Shown: positions 21,283 to 33,006 of the stretch, in pieces
Layout of the letters: each line of letters starts with the position of its first letter
Numbering within the stretch: position 1 is the first letter of the stretch
Source: Portulaca oleracea
Taxonomy: Eukaryota > Streptophyta > Magnoliopsida > Caryophyllales > Portulacaceae
Reading direction: 5' to 3'
Length of the DNA stretch: 64,000 bases
Assembly: GCA_029582165.1 (NCBI GenBank)
Contig: CM055868.1
Location: forward strand, 23,373,891 to 23,437,890
The notes under the pieces: model-generated
The model's database searches: none
The model's input: the letters and a program-made list of their open reading frames with translations, nothing else
Told to the model about the DNA's origin: nothing
Translations under genes and position numbers: made by a program

Positions 21283-22099
21283 GGAAAATTCCAAATGGTA
21301 GGCACCAACTATTGCCTATTCCAAATGGTAAACACATTTTTTCTATATTCCAAATGGTTAGATACCCGTTAGAGTATCGTAAAAACAAAAAAAAAAATTA
21401 ATGTTTTGAACACCATCTCCACCGACGGCAGCGACAACTCCTCAGGAAAGCCACCGGAGGAGGAGAAGACCGAGTGGAGGAACACGGCGGAGTCGACGTT
21501 GCTCCACCCGTCTTGGGCCCCACGTCGGTCGAGGGACAAAAAAGCTCGGAAAACCGAAGAAACAGCCCCAAAAATACGATCAACAAAGTCACCCACATAC
21601 TCCCACTGATCATCAAACCCAAAAACATCATCATCATCATTCACAGTAGATAACCAAGTTGGGATAGTACTAACATGCCAATTACCCCCAGAAACGAGCA
21701 AATTACTGTTGTTATTCACGGTAGAATTGATCGAAGATGAGGATGAGATAGAAAGTGTGGGGTGTTTGTATGAATTGGGTTTCTGGGTAAGATTTTTTGC
21801 AGGTGATTTTAATTCATATGAAGAAGAAGATGAAGATGATGAAGAAAGTGGGTATTAGAGACTGTTATACCCTGCTCTTCGGACCACCCTCCCCATGGTC
21901 CTCAGCATCCCTCCGCCGTCGCCGTCGCCGCCGCCGCCGCCTCCCCCGCTGCTGCCGGCGTAGCTCCGCCCCATTCCGTAGCTGAATTAGGGCATGTCTA
22001 TGGTGGTGGGGATGATGATGATGATGATTCGAGGGATGCGAAGCAGTGATGGCAGAAGAAGTTGTTCCTCCATCTTCTGCCCCCCATCATCTCTGATAC

Positions 22100-22139
<40 letters not shown>

Positions 22140-22511
22140 GGAGGGATGTGAAGCAGGGATGAAAATTAGGGTATGTATGGGGTTTGATTAAGAGGGGAGA
22201 GTGAGTAGGCGTAGATGGGGGTGTCTCCCATGAGTATTTGGCCTACTGTAAGTGGCTGTAAGGTTACTAAGCCCCTTCCTTTACCATCTATCTCCACCAG
22301 TTTGAGTTTCCAATCTAAACCATGGAAGAGATAGGAGCTAAAAACAATAATTTTATTTTTCTTTTCTTTTTTATGATACTCTAACGGCAAGTTGAAGCAA
22401 TGCGTACGAAATGGAAATGTTTGGTAATTAAGCCTACCATTTGGAATATATAAAAAGGGTGTTTACCATTTGGAATAGGCAATAGTTGGTGCCTACCTTT
22501 TGAAATTTCCC
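21283..22511. mobile_element. Mutator-like non-autonomous element with captured gene fragment (Pack-MULE type)
   Basis: A 1229-bp element bounded by inverted repeats of about 75 bp. The left end GGAAAATTCCAAATGGTAGG with GCACCAACTATTGCC is mirrored at the right by GGCAATAGTTGGTGC and TACCTTTTGAAATTTCCC. The flanks are a 9-bp direct duplication TTTTTATTT (21274-21282 and 22512-22520), the hallmark of Mutator-type transposition. Inside is GC-rich, gene-like sequence, (ATG)n microsatellites (about 22009-22028 and 22102-22137) and no transposase. It would need a transposase from elsewhere. Confidence 0.85.
21369..21719 (-). pseudogene. Captured host-gene fragment inside the Mutator element
   Basis: About 116 codons are open on the minus strand (the first codon is GTG), and the frame stays open further upstream to about 21794 with a Ser/Asn-rich stretch. 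The peptide reads WLSTVNDDDDVFGFDDQWEYVGDFVDRIFGAVSSVFRAFLSLDRRG...FPEELSLPSVEMVFKT, composition-wise an ordinary folded plant protein with a Ser-rich, possibly organelle-targeting, N-terminal region. I do not recognise the parent gene. It lies wholly between the inverted repeats. No full gene is possible here. Confidence 0.5.
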
Positions 22512-22520
22512 TTTTTATTT

Positions 22521-22663
22521 TTAGGGTTCTCCTTTTACAAATGATTTAAGGAATAAGTATGAGAAGTTATGGGGAGGTATATAATTATTTTGGGGTTGCC
22601 GTTAATATTTTACAGTTTTATAAAATTCAAGGAAATTAGGAATTTGGGAGATATGAATATAAG
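22521..22663. other. Short host spacer, nothing seen
   Basis: 143 bp between the Mutator duplication and element C. It is A/T-rich without features and continues at 28685 after C. Confidence 0.4.
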
Positions 22664-22668
22664 GGGGG

Positions 22669-23507
22669 TGATGCATATCATACTTCAATGCATCAAGAGG
22701 AAGCTCTTAAAGACATCACAAACCTTCTACAACTCATTTCAAGTGGTTTCTCACATGACATCACGGGTATCTCCTACACTAAGAGATTTTTGAGCTCCTT
22801 ATCTCAAGAGTCTTGAAGTTCTTATTCAGCCATATGATAGAGCTATTCTTTATGTACATTTTGGCTTTTGAATCTTTAGTATTGGAGTTGTATTTTAGGA
22901 GATATTGTATTTTCTTTAAAGTGATGTAATATGTGAGTGGGATGATGTAAGCCCTTAAGGGGCCTTTTCTTGGTAGGAGGTGACGCCTAAAGGGGGAGGA
23001 TTTCCTATAAATAGACCCCCTTAGGTCCTTTGTAAACACATCTTATTCATATTGAAAATAAACACAATTCTCTCTAAAGTTGTCATGCTTTAGTTTTTCT
23101 AGCATTTTATCTAGTTTTTCGACTTCCTTGAGGGGAACTCGACGAGAATCTTCTCTTCTAGTCCAAGAGGGAGCAATCTTGGATGGTGCAAAGGAGGAGT
23201 TGGATATCAAATTGATTGTGGTGTGTCTTTATCAATCAAGGAGGTTTCCATTGCCATTTCTATCTTGTTCTTCGCATTTGACGAGTGGTTCTTCATTGTT
23301 GGTATGATCTTGGCTTTGTCTTTGTTTCTCTTGATTGTCATTTTAGTCATATGCATTAGAACTCTCGTCCTTAGCCTTTTCGTTTCATCCCATTGTTGAT
23401 CATTTCATGCGTTCTTTGAGGTTTCAACAATCACAAGTTCTATCTTGTGAACGATCGTTTTCTTTCATTTCGTGTATGATGGATTGTTTTTGATTCATTA
23501 TGCATCA
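22669..23507 (+). repeat. Element C 5' LTR
   Basis: An 839-bp LTR running TGATGCATATCATAC...TATGCATCA. A TATA box (CCTATAAATAGACCCCC) lies at about 23006-23022. The first 148 bp encode, in the 3' LTR of intact relatives, the tail of the integrase. Confidence 0.9.
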
Positions 23508-23511
23508 AAAG

Positions 23512-23526
23512 TGGTATCAGAGCTTA
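23512..23526 (+). other. Element C primer binding site, tRNA-iMet
   Basis: TGGTATCAGAGCTTA lies four bases after the LTR end. Confidence 0.85.
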
Positions 23527-23754
23527 GTTTGTTCATACCCCTCGTGTTCTTGCATTTTTTTACACCTTGTTTTCGTCCCATTTGTCACGCCACCCTAGAG
23601 TTCTTCCAAGAACTCATAAAGAACTCATCAAGAATTCATCAAGAATTCATAAAGAACCTTAAGCTCCACAAAGAACCCTAAGACCAAACACAAACTTAGC
23701 CAAATCCGTCCCTTACCCTACGAGAGTTCTAAGTTGACATCAAGATTGAATCAA

Positions 23755-24519
23755 ATGGACGAATCTCAATCTAGTTCATCTAAGAATGCCGACGCTGTGA
23801 GAATGCAAATTGAGATGTTGCAAAAACAATTAAAGACTTATATGGATTTGAATCATGCTTTACAAAAGGAGTCTTTAAATGTTGATCAAGATGCTTCATA
23901 TGGCACGCCTAGTCCATTCTCAAGAAGAGGTGAACGTTTTGATTTTAGAGTTGAAATACCCGAATTTGATGGTAGTTTAGATCCGGAGGTATTTCTTGAT
24001 TGGATTCAAACGGTTGGACGTGTGTTTGATTTGAAAGAAGTTAATGATGAGCTAAAAGTGAAGTATGTAGCCTTGAAGTTGAGAAAGCATGCTAGTATTT
24101 GGTGGACTAACCTTCAAAAGAAACGCCAAGCAAAAGGGAAAGACAAGATTCGTTCTTGGGAAAAGATGAAGTCCAAATTGCAAGGCAAATTTCTACCCCA
24201 AAGTTACGTCCAAGACAACTATGTCAAACTTCAAAAGCTTGTTCAAGGATCCAAATCGGTGGAAGAGTATACCAAAGAGTTTGAACATCTCCTTTGGCGT
24301 TGTGACTTGAAGGAGAATGAGCCACAAGTTTTGGTACGTTTCCTAATTGGTTTGAATGATTGGATACGTAATGTCGTTGAGTTACATTCATATCAATCGT
24401 TGGATGAATTAAGTACTTTGGCCTTGAAAGTAGAAAGGCAAAGGAAAGAAAGGGGAAAAGATACCATGAGAACGTACCCTACACAAGCCAAACCTTATAC
24501 CACACGTCCACCTACCTAA
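23755..24519 (+). pseudogene. gag (capsid) of element C
   Basis: Starts at the ATG of MDESQSSS, the same start chosen for E. It carries an N-terminal coiled coil (MQIEMLQKQLKTYMDL), the capsid region (VEIPEFDGSLDPEVFLDWIQTVGRVFDLKE...HASIWWTNLQKKR...LVQGSKSVEEYTKEFEHLLWRCDLKE) and a Pro-rich tail. It is truncated at TAA 24517-24519, where E has CAA, so the CCHC knuckle is lost from gag. Confidence 0.85.
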
Positions 24520-25366
24520 ACACAATACAAAACTCCACAAAATCAGCCCCCATCCTCCCAAAAACCCTACGGCAAAACCCCACAAAATCAGCCACAAAAC
24601 CCCCCCTCTAAACCCCACGTCCAAGAATCAAGGACATTACCTCCAAGAAGATGTTTTACGTGCCAAGGGTTGGGTCATATTGCATCCGAATGTCCTAACA
24701 AACGTGTAGTCTCTCTTATTGAATATCAAAGTGCTTTATATGTTGAACCAAGTTGCCATGAAAGTGAGTATGAAGAAGAGCAACTTGAGGAGGATGACGT
24801 TTGTGAAGAGGAAAATGTAGAAGAAGCGGATGATGGAGAATTACTTGTGTTGAGAAGGGCATTAAGCGTGGCTTCTACACCAAACGAATTGGAGCAACGT
24901 GAAACTATCTTCCATACTAGATGTACGGTTCAAGGGAAGGTATGTTCACTCATTATTGATGGTGGTAGTTGTACTAATGCGGCTTCTACTATAATGGTTG
25001 AAAAATTGAAGTTGGAAGTAAGTTCTCATCCCTCTCCTTACAACATACAATGGTTGAGTCAGGAAGGGTATAAAGATTGATAAACATGTGCTTATATCTT
25101 TATCCATTGGAAAGAGTTATAAAGATCAAATATGGTGTGATGTAGTACCTATGGATGCTTGTCATATTTTGCTTGGGAGACCTTGGCTTTTTGATAGGTA
25201 CGTCACACATGATGGGAGAATGAACACTTATTCCTTCACCATCAACAAGAAGAAGATCACATTGGCCCCATTGCCACCTTCTTCTATTTATTATTCGGTC
25301 ACCCCAACAAAAGGAGCAAGAAAAGGAGTCCAATATTGTTTCCTTGCTAAAAGCGGATCAACATGA
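24520..25366 (+). pseudogene. Zinc knuckle and protease of element C (two frameshifts)
   Basis: After the nonsense codon the frame reads through a CCHC box (CFTCQGLGHIASEC), an acidic linker and the protease with its catalytic Asp kept (SLIIDGGSCTNAAS). A 2-bp loss near 25060 (WLSQEGYKD against WLSHGKGIKID) shifts the frame. MDACHILLGRPWLFDRY follows in the next frame. A 4-bp gain near 25286 shifts it again, just before the RT segment. Confidence 0.85.
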
Positions 25367-27278
25367 GTTTCATGAGCAAAAGGAGTTGATTTTGGCGAAT
25401 TTGCAAGAGGAACAAGCTTCCCCAACTATTGAACACCCACGGCTTGCCCCCTTGATGAGGAGATTTGGTCATTTGTTCCCAAAAGACATGCCCCACGGCT
25501 TGCCACCAAGGAGGGACATCGAGCATAAGATTGATCTAATTCCGGGAGCTACATTACCCAACAAGCAAGCATACCGAATGAACCCCAAAAAGTCTCAAGA
25601 AGCTCAAAAGCAAGTTGATGAGCTACTCCAAAAGGGTTTAATTCGTCCAAGTATGAGCCCATGCGCCGTTCCGGTGTTACTAGTTCCAAAGAAAGATGGT
25701 ACTCAACGTATGTGCATGGATTGTAGGTCCATCAACAAAATCACCATCAAATATCGTTTTCCCATTCCACGTTTGGAGGATCTTCTTGATGAACTTTATG
25801 GAAGTGTTGTGTTTTCAAAGATCGATTTGAAGAGTGGATATCATCAAATTCGCATATGTGAAGGAGATGAATGGAAAACGACTTTCAAAACCAAAGAAGG
25901 CTTATATGAATGGTTAGTGATGCCTTTCGGTCTAACAAATGCTCCTTCTACTTTCATGAGGTTAATGAATCATGTATTGAAACCTTTGATTGGAAAGTGT
26001 GTTGTTGTATACTTTGATGACATACTTGTATATAGTAGAAGTGAGAATGATCATGTAAAGCATATAGAGCTAGTTTTGTATATCTTGGAGAAAGAAAAGC
26101 TCTACGCCAACTTGGAGAAGTGCTCTTTCTTCTCACCCAAGGTTGTCTTCCTTGGATATGTGCTCTCCAAAGATGGAATCCACGTCGACCAAGAAAAGAT
26201 CAAAGCTATCCAAGAATGGCCAACACCAACGAGTATACATGAGGTACGATCATTTCATGGTTTAGCTTCTTTCTATAGAAGATTTATCAAGAATTTCTCT
26301 ACTATTATGGCTCCTATGACCGAATTGTTGAAGCAAAAGGAGCATTCTTGGAGTAAAAGCGCTCAATTGGCGTTTGAGAGCATCAAAGAAAAGTTGTGTA
26401 ATGCACCTCTTCTAGTCTTGCCATGTTTTGACAAAGTATTTGAAGTAGAAGTGGATGCTAGTGGAGTTGGCATTGGTGCTGTCCTTACACAAGAGGGAAG
26501 GCCAATTGCTTATTTTAGTGAGAAGTTGAACGAGGCAAAGAGGAAGTATAGTACATATGATAAAGAGTTCTATGCCATTATAAGAGCTCTTGAGCATTGG
26601 AGGCATTATTTGCTAAGTGGAGAGTTTATTCTTCATAGTGATCATGAAGCTCTCAAATTCATCCAAGGCCAACATAAGCTTAACCCACGCCATGCCAAAT
26701 GGGTTGAATTTATGCAAGCCTTTCAATTCGTGATCAAACACAAAGCCGGGCACTTGAATAAGGGTGCCGATGCTCTTTCAAGAAGGTACTTACTTACATA
26801 TATTCTTGATTCTAATGTTGCTGGATTTGAGCATATTAAAGATTTGTATCAAGATGATCAAGATTTCAAAGAAGTGTATGTTTTGGCGAAGAAACATCCC
26901 CATGAAATGTTTCATATTGAAGATGGTTTCCTATTTAAAGGGAATCAATTATGTATACCAAAGACTTCCTTGCGTGAATTGTTGATTCAAGAGGTCCATG
27001 GAGGTGCTTTGGCGGGTCATTTTGGTATAGAGAAGACTTATTTGATGTTGAGAGATTATTACTTTTGGCCAAGTATGGTGAAAGATGTTGAGCATATTGT
27101 GAAGAGATGTGGTACGTGCAATCTTGCCAAGTCACATGTGTTACCTCAAGGCTTATATACACCTCTACCTATCCCATATCATCCTTGGGAAGATGTGAGT
27201 TTAGACTTCGTTGTGGGTCTACCTCGAACTCAAAGAGGTAAAGATTCTATTATGGTGGTTGTAGATCGATTTTCATAG
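25344..27278 (+). pseudogene. RT, RNase H and first half of integrase of element C
   Basis: 644 codons are open. RT motifs are all present ([50 protein letters not shown]). RNase H has [24 protein letters not shown] and LHSDHEAL. The integrase His2-Cys2 module (HGGALAGHF...CGTCNLAK) and first catalytic Asp (SLDFVVGLP) follow. It ends at TAG 27276-27278 in VDRFS*, where E has VDRFSKMAHF. Confidence 0.9.
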
Positions 27279-27965
27279 ATGACACATTTTATACCTTGCA
27301 ACACTACATATGATGCTACGAGAGTTGCTACTTTATACTTTGATGAGATTGTTAAGTTGCATGGTATACCCAAGACTATGGTGAGTGATAGAGACTCTAA
27401 GTTTCTAAGTCACTTTTGGGTTACTCTTTGGAAGAAGATGGGAACAAAGCTCAAATTTGGTACGGCCTATCATCCCCAAACGGATGGACAAACTGAAGTT
27501 GTCAACCGTACCTTGGGAGCCTTATTACGAGCTTTGGTGAGTAAGGATAAGAAAAGTTGGGATACTTTGCTAAGTCATGCTGAATTTGCTTATAATCGGA
27601 GTCCAAATCGAGCTACAAAGTTATCTCCATTTGAAGTTGTGTATGGTAAGAACCCTCTCAAGCCCATGGATTTATCTCCTATATCTACATCAACTAAATT
27701 CAGTTTTGAAGCTAATAAGAGAGTGGAGGAGATTAAGAAGTTACATAAGGAAGTTCGTGAAAAGATCATGAAGTATACTCAAAGGGTTGAAGAGAAGGTC
27801 AATCAAAAGAGGAAGAAGGTTATTTTCAAACCTGGAGACATGGTATGGATCATACTTCAATGCATCAAGAGGAAGCTCTTAAAGACATCACAAACCTTCT
27901 ACAACTCATTTCAATTGGTTTCTCACATGACATCACGGGTATCTCCTACACTAAGAGATTTTTGA
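27279..27965 (+). pseudogene. Integrase core remainder of element C, fused by deletion to LTR sequence
   Basis: This continues the integrase after the stop with the second Asp (VSDRDSKF) and Glu (QTEVVNR). At VIFKPGDMVWI it runs across the deletion joint (about 27850) into the LTR in a different frame (ILQCIKRKLLKTSQTF...), ending at 27965. The GPY/F-like region and C-terminal tail are missing. The fused tail is an accident of the deletion. Confidence 0.85.
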
Positions 27966-28679
27966 GCTCCTTATCTCAAGAGTCTTGAAGTTCTTATTCA
28001 GCCATATGATAGAGCTATTCTTTATGTACATTTTGGCTTTTGAATCTTTAGTATTGGAGTTGTATTTTAGGAGATATTGTATTTTCTTTAAAGTGATGTA
28101 ATATGTGTGTGGGATGATGTAAGCCCTTAAGGGGCCTTTTCTTGGTAGGAGGTGACGCCTAAAGGGGGAGAATTTCCTATAAATAGACCCCCTTAGGTCC
28201 TTTGTAAACACATCTCATTCATATTGAAAATAAACACAATTCTCTCTAAAGTTGTCATGCTTTAGTTTTTCTAGCATTTTAGCTAGTTTTTCGACTTCCT
28301 TGAGGGGAACTCGACGAGAATCTTCTCTTCTAGTCCAAGAGGGAGCAATCTTGGATGGTGCAAAGGAGGAGTTGGATATCAAATTGATTGTGGTGTGTCT
28401 TTATCAATCAAGGAGGTTTCCATTGCCATTTCTATCTTGTTCTTCGCATTTGACGAGTGGTTCTTCATTGTTGGTATGATCTTGGCTTTGTCTTTGTTTC
28501 TCTTGATTGTCATTTTAGTCATATGCATTAGAACTCTCGTCCTTAGCCTTTTCGTTTCATCCCATTGTTGATCATTTCATGCGTTCTTTGAGGTTTCAAC
28601 AATCACAAGTTCTATCTTGTGAACGATCGTTTTCTTTCATTTCGTGTATGATGGATTGTTTTTGATTCATTATGCATCA
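27851..28679 (+). repeat. Element C 3' LTR, first 10 bp deleted
   Basis: 829 bp matching the 5' LTR from its 11th base, with about five differences by eye. It ends TATGCATCA followed by the GGGGG duplication. Confidence 0.9.
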
Positions 28680-28793
28680 GGGGGAGAATTAAAATTGATA
28701 AAAATTTGTTGTTTGGGCCATGTTGGTCGGCCATCAAGAGAAGGGAAGAGAGGAAGGGCTTTGTTGTGCCTTAATATTATTAGTATAAGTATA

Positions 28794-29068
28794 CTCCCTC
28801 CTTCCCATTTTATTTGTCACTTAAGACATGATTCACAAAACCAATAAAACTTTCAATTTGCATAAATTAGGATTGTTGGAATTGAGAAAAAGTTGAATAA
28901 AATGATGAATAAAAAATAGAAAAATGGTGAATAAAAGAGAAAAGTTGAAGAAAAAGATGTAGAATTTGATAAATTAGTAATTAATGTGTTATTGGAATTG
29001 TAAGGTGACAGATACTATGGGAAAAAAGAAAGTTAGTTAAAGTGACAGATAATATGGGAAGGAGGGAG
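28794..29068. mobile_element. Stowaway-like MITE (Tc1/mariner type)
   Basis: A 275-bp A/T-rich element with terminal inverted repeats CTCCCTCCTTCCCATT...AATATGGGAAGGAGGGAG and TA on both sides (28792-28793 and 29069-29070). CTCCCTCC ends with a TA duplication are the known signature of Stowaway MITEs. A second internal copy of the subterminal word (GTGACAGATA.TATGGGA) lies at about 29006-29028. It has no coding capacity and depends on a mariner-type transposase. Confidence 0.85.
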
Positions 29069-29070
29069 TA

Positions 29071-31628
29071 TATATTAAGGGTTGGAGGGAGTAATCTAGC
29101 TAAATCAAGTTCAACTCCCTCACTCTATCCCTCTTCCTCCCTCTCGTGTCCCTTCACCTCCCCGGCCCCCCTCTGTTCTGCCTCCTCGTCGCCGTCGAGC
29201 CACGCCGGCGGTTCCCGGCCGCCGCACCACCACCGGAGCTCCACCACCATCTCATCCCTTCTCCTCTAATTTTCTTTTTGTGGTAAATCATCCCATCTCT
29301 TCCTCTTTGTCTTTTTGGAGAATTGAATCAAGAGTGTAATTTTAGGCGTTTCTTTTGTATTCCATGATTCTTTTCAGAGGTAATTCAAGATTTTAAAGTC
29401 ATCAAGAGGAGATTCCTAAGAGCTTGAAGGACCAAGAGAGATTTGGGTAGGTGTTGTAGTCTTTGAGTGTTCTAGTGTTTGATTAAGTAAATGATGTGTA
29501 AGTGATGAACATGCATGTGTTAGTAATAGTTAAATTCACTGTGGAAGAGTGGAAAATCGTTCAAAGAGAAGTGCATGTATGTAGATTAGCCTTAGAGTAA
29601 GTAAAATGAGGCTTTCTAAGTGTTGCTTGTTAGTTTAAGTATGTGATTTATGAAATAGGTGAAGTATTACCCTTGCATGTACTTAAAATGACCTTTAATG
29701 ATATTTCCCTGGGTGTTCCAAATCTTGAAATTATACTTGTGATGAGAGATGATGTTCTAAGTGAGGACTTAACGCTAAACTGTGGAGTTTAAACTATGCA
29801 TGCCAACGATATGTTGAGAAAGTTACAATATGGTTGGGTTTTTTATTTTCCAGAGGATGAGAGTTGTGTTTTTATAGTTGTTTTATGGCATGCTTAGGTA
29901 GATTGATGTGTTAGCTAACACCCAGTCTTTGCGGTTTGTCATTTTGATAAGTATATTAGAAGTTTTGGCCAAATTCGTAATGTCGCGCGAATCTGTGAAT
30001 TTATGACGACAGCTCAGAGATGGACATTTTCGAATGGTTGGAGGTTTCTATAGTTTAAGAGCTGAACATGAAAGTTGTAGGGGATATTCTGGGCTTTCCA
30101 GAAAGGTACGGTATACGTTCATAGGACATCGGGAGAGAGAGTTATGAGCTTTTTTGTGAGGAGTAAAAATCTGAGTTTCTCCAGAAATATACCTTTGTGG
30201 CTGCCCCTGTTCTGAGCTGAATTTTGACCCTTTCCCATGCTTAGATCAAATGGTGGTGAAAAAGAAAGTTGGATTGTGAACCATGAGCTTTCCATAGACA
30301 GCTTATTGGTCCAAAACTGATTAGTATAAATCAAGTTATGGCCCCTCGAAAAAGCTTAGTCGACGTTTTTATTTTCTGGGTAGATTAGAGAAATAAAAGT
30401 TTTGACCTTATTAATCATGTATTTGGTTCTCGACGTTAACTACAAAGTTGTAAAGCGTGTTTCAAGCTTTTCGAAAAGTTCTCTTATGCGTTGATACGAT
30501 GTCTATGGAGATAGTTATGACCCTTTTAATGCGATGTAGGAAATTAAATCTGTTATCGAGTCACGATTATTTTATTATCCTTTCATTTTCCTATCTATCT
30601 AGGTAGGGTTATAATTCATGATTTTCTTCTCTTTTCTAAGTCCCTCCAAGAGATGATTGCGCTACTGTTCAAGTCTCTGCCCATCCAGGCGTGTCTTTAA
30701 GTATTCAGGTACGTATATTGCCTGGCATTTTATGCATGATATTATAAATTAGTTTTTTATGCTAAGTACTTAAATTATATATTTTCATTCGTGTTCGTAT
30801 GTAAATGGTTTATGTTCAAAAGTATATGCAAGTTCTCATGGATTTTTTTTAAATACCCAAGGTGGACTTTTCAGCTTAATTTTACAGTTTATCATTCTCA
30901 GCTTAATTTTACAGTTTATCATTCTCAACTTAATTTTACAGTTTATCATTCTCTTAAGTATTTATGTTAGGAATCCTTTATGTTAGGTACTTTTACAATA
31001 ATTCTATACTTTGGATGTTAAAGGTAGTTCATGAATAAATTTTGTTATAAGTACAATCCTTATTCAAGGAGATTTCAACGATGGGTTTAAGTTATGATTA
31101 CAAAGGTTGTTTAAGGATCCAGTTTTATTAAGAAACCAAGGTCAAGGTTCCAAGTTTCTAAAATTTTTATAAAGGCTCGACCCATGTTTTATCGTGCTTT
31201 AGGGCACACCATGTATAATCATGCTATAGAGCACCCCATGCTTAATCGTGCCTTAGGGCACCGCAGGTAACCCGTGCCTTTGAGCACACCTTGTTAACCG
31301 TAACGTAGTGCACACCAGGATAACTGTGCCTTGGGCACACCAGGGAAAAATATGAATATAGTGCCTAAAGTACACCCCATGGAAATCTGGCCAGTATAGG
31401 ACATTGTCCACCATCCGGATCTCCCGATAGTTCCATGTATGCGCATACGGAGGCTCAGCTGATGATCGCAAGTAGGGGGCCTTCAAGAGAATAACATGAC
31501 AACCAAATTTAAGGTTTCTTAAGTTACTCAAGACTTTGAATTGATGTAAAGCATTATGAGTTACATGCCAAAGTTTTATAAGTCTTGATTTATAAGGATT
31601 TAATGTCAAATTTATGTTATGGCTTCGT
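29071..31628 (+). other. Long non-coding host sequence, probably part of a large gypsy LTR
   Basis: No gene was found. A GC-rich CpG-containing block lies at 29105-29270. Phrases such as AACATGAAAGTTGTAGGGGA and GAGAGAGTTATGAGC (about 30065-30150) resemble text common in long LTRs of plant gypsy elements. A degenerate GTGCCTTAGGGCACACC repeat lies at 31185-31375. The sequence continues at 55669 after element D and at 62403 after element E, so both jumped into the same older sequence. Borders of that sequence are not resolved. Confidence 0.4.
31185..31375. repeat. Degenerate tandem repeat, GTGCCTTAGGGCACACC type
   Basis: About six diverged units of roughly 30 bp, each containing a small inverted repeat GTGCC...GGCAC or GTGC...GCAC (for example 31191-31211, 31239-31263, 31268-31290 and 31325-31342). 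Confidence 0.6.
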
Positions 31629-31633
31629 GTGTG

Positions 31634-32984
31634 TGTAGACACCGGATTTTATACCGGTATTAGTTTTAGTTATCTGTAAAAAAATAGGCTAGCCGAGTAA
31701 TTTAGTAGCATGCAAGCCTGTTTCTTATCTAGCCCGAAAACAAGCAAAATGGCCCAACATTACGGACCAAACCAGGCTGAGTTTGGTGGGCCAGAGCGCA
31801 TCTCAGCTCGGCCCAAACCCGGCTGAGTTTGGTGGGCCAGAGCTTAGCTCAGCTCGGCCCAAACCCGGCCGAGTTACCGAGGTTTAACCTAAATTAAACC
31901 CTAATCGCCCCATCTAACCTACATTCCACTATAAATTAAACTTATTCCCCCTCCATTAGGACAACAGGAGATTATGCTAGAGTATTGACACTAGCATATT
32001 CTCTCTACCTTTTCTCTCCCTTTGCATGCTACTTCATTAAAGGTTAGAATAATTATCACATTGATGTAAACCATGTAATGTAACCTATCGAATTCACGTA
32101 TCATTTGTATTTTCAATTCAATATTTTGCATGACATTAATGTTAAACTTGTGAAATTTATATCTAATTCCTCCCTTTTAACTTTTTCTGCTTTGATTTAA
32201 TTCTAGTAGAGTCTATTCAGTTGAATAGGCGGATTTGACAGTTTTAATTGTCAAATTCGTAACCTTACCCCCGAATCCGTCTTTGGATTCGTAGACCGGA
32301 GTTCGTATTAAAATGGTTTGTTGTTTTTTCCTAAAAATTCAACTGGCGACTCTATATTCATATTTCGGTATGTTCTTTTTCATTTCTGTGGTGCGCTCTT
32401 ATCCTTTCGAGGAAAATGATAGAATGAAATGAGGATATGAAGGTATGAACTCGGACGGGTTCTGAAACCCTTTCCTCATTCCTTTTTTTTTTTTTTACTG
32501 TTTCTTTGGTCTAATTTGTGGATAGCGCAAGAGATAACCCGGTTTGGTTCAATCCATGAACCCAGGCGGGTTTACTACCTTCTTTTCATTCTTTTGCTTC
32601 GCTATTTCTTCGGTCCAATCTATGGATAGCACCAGTGATAACCCGGCTCGGTTCAGTTCATGAACCCAGACGGGTTTATCACCTTCTGTTCAATCTTTCC
32701 TTTAGTGTATTTGTTCTTGGGTCTGATAGTAGCGAAACCCGGTTTGGTTCAAATAATGAACCCAAACGGGTTTTCTCATTTTCCCTTTCCTTTTATATCT
32801 CTTTCTTTCTTTTTCTTAAAAAAGGGTGAATCTCGGGATTATGACGCATAAATCAAATTAATCTATCAGCAAAAATATTCTTAAAAGTTCAACCTTATTT
32901 AAGGTTAAGCAATCCTAGTCGGCTCCCAATCATTTTTTTTTAAGTAGCGCCGCGAAAAAGGTCTTCAATTTTTCGGGGTCTACA
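31634..32984 (+). repeat. Element D 5' LTR
   Basis: 1351 bp, TGTAGACACCGG...GGGTCTACA. It has two copies of a 46-bp unit (31774 and 31820) and a TATA-like TATAAATT at about 31931. Three composite units of about 100 bp combine AACCCGGTTTGGTT with AACCCAGACGGGTTT-type palindromes (about 32535-32775). Confidence 0.9.
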
Positions 32985-32987
32985 GAT

Positions 32988-33006
32988 TGGCGACTCCACT
33001 GGGGAC
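32988..33006 (+). other. Element D primer binding site
   Basis: TGGCGACTCCACTGGGGAC follows the LTR after three bases. It is the PBS type I associate with Tat/Ogre elements (tRNA-Arg, from memory; the tRNA assignment was not checked). Confidence 0.7.

Larger units (their letters stand above)
22669..28679 (+). mobile_element. Element C: CRM-like Ty3/gypsy chromovirus, defective
   Basis: A 6011-bp element of the same family as E, flanked by TSD GGGGG (22664-22668 and 28680-28684). The 5' LTR is complete (839 bp). The 3' LTR lacks its first 10 bases because an internal deletion joins the integrase codons GGTATGGAT directly to CATACTTCAATGC inside the LTR, removing the integrase C-terminus and polypurine tract. 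Compared with E there are also a nonsense codon at 24517-24519, a 2-bp loss near 25060, a 4-bp gain near 25286 and a nonsense codon at 27276-27278. It is unable to move alone. Confidence 0.9.

Noticed and set aside
23755..27965. Programmed frameshifts in element C
   Set aside because: E has the whole polyprotein in one frame; C's shifts are a 2-bp loss, a 4-bp gain and two nonsense changes, i.e. decay.
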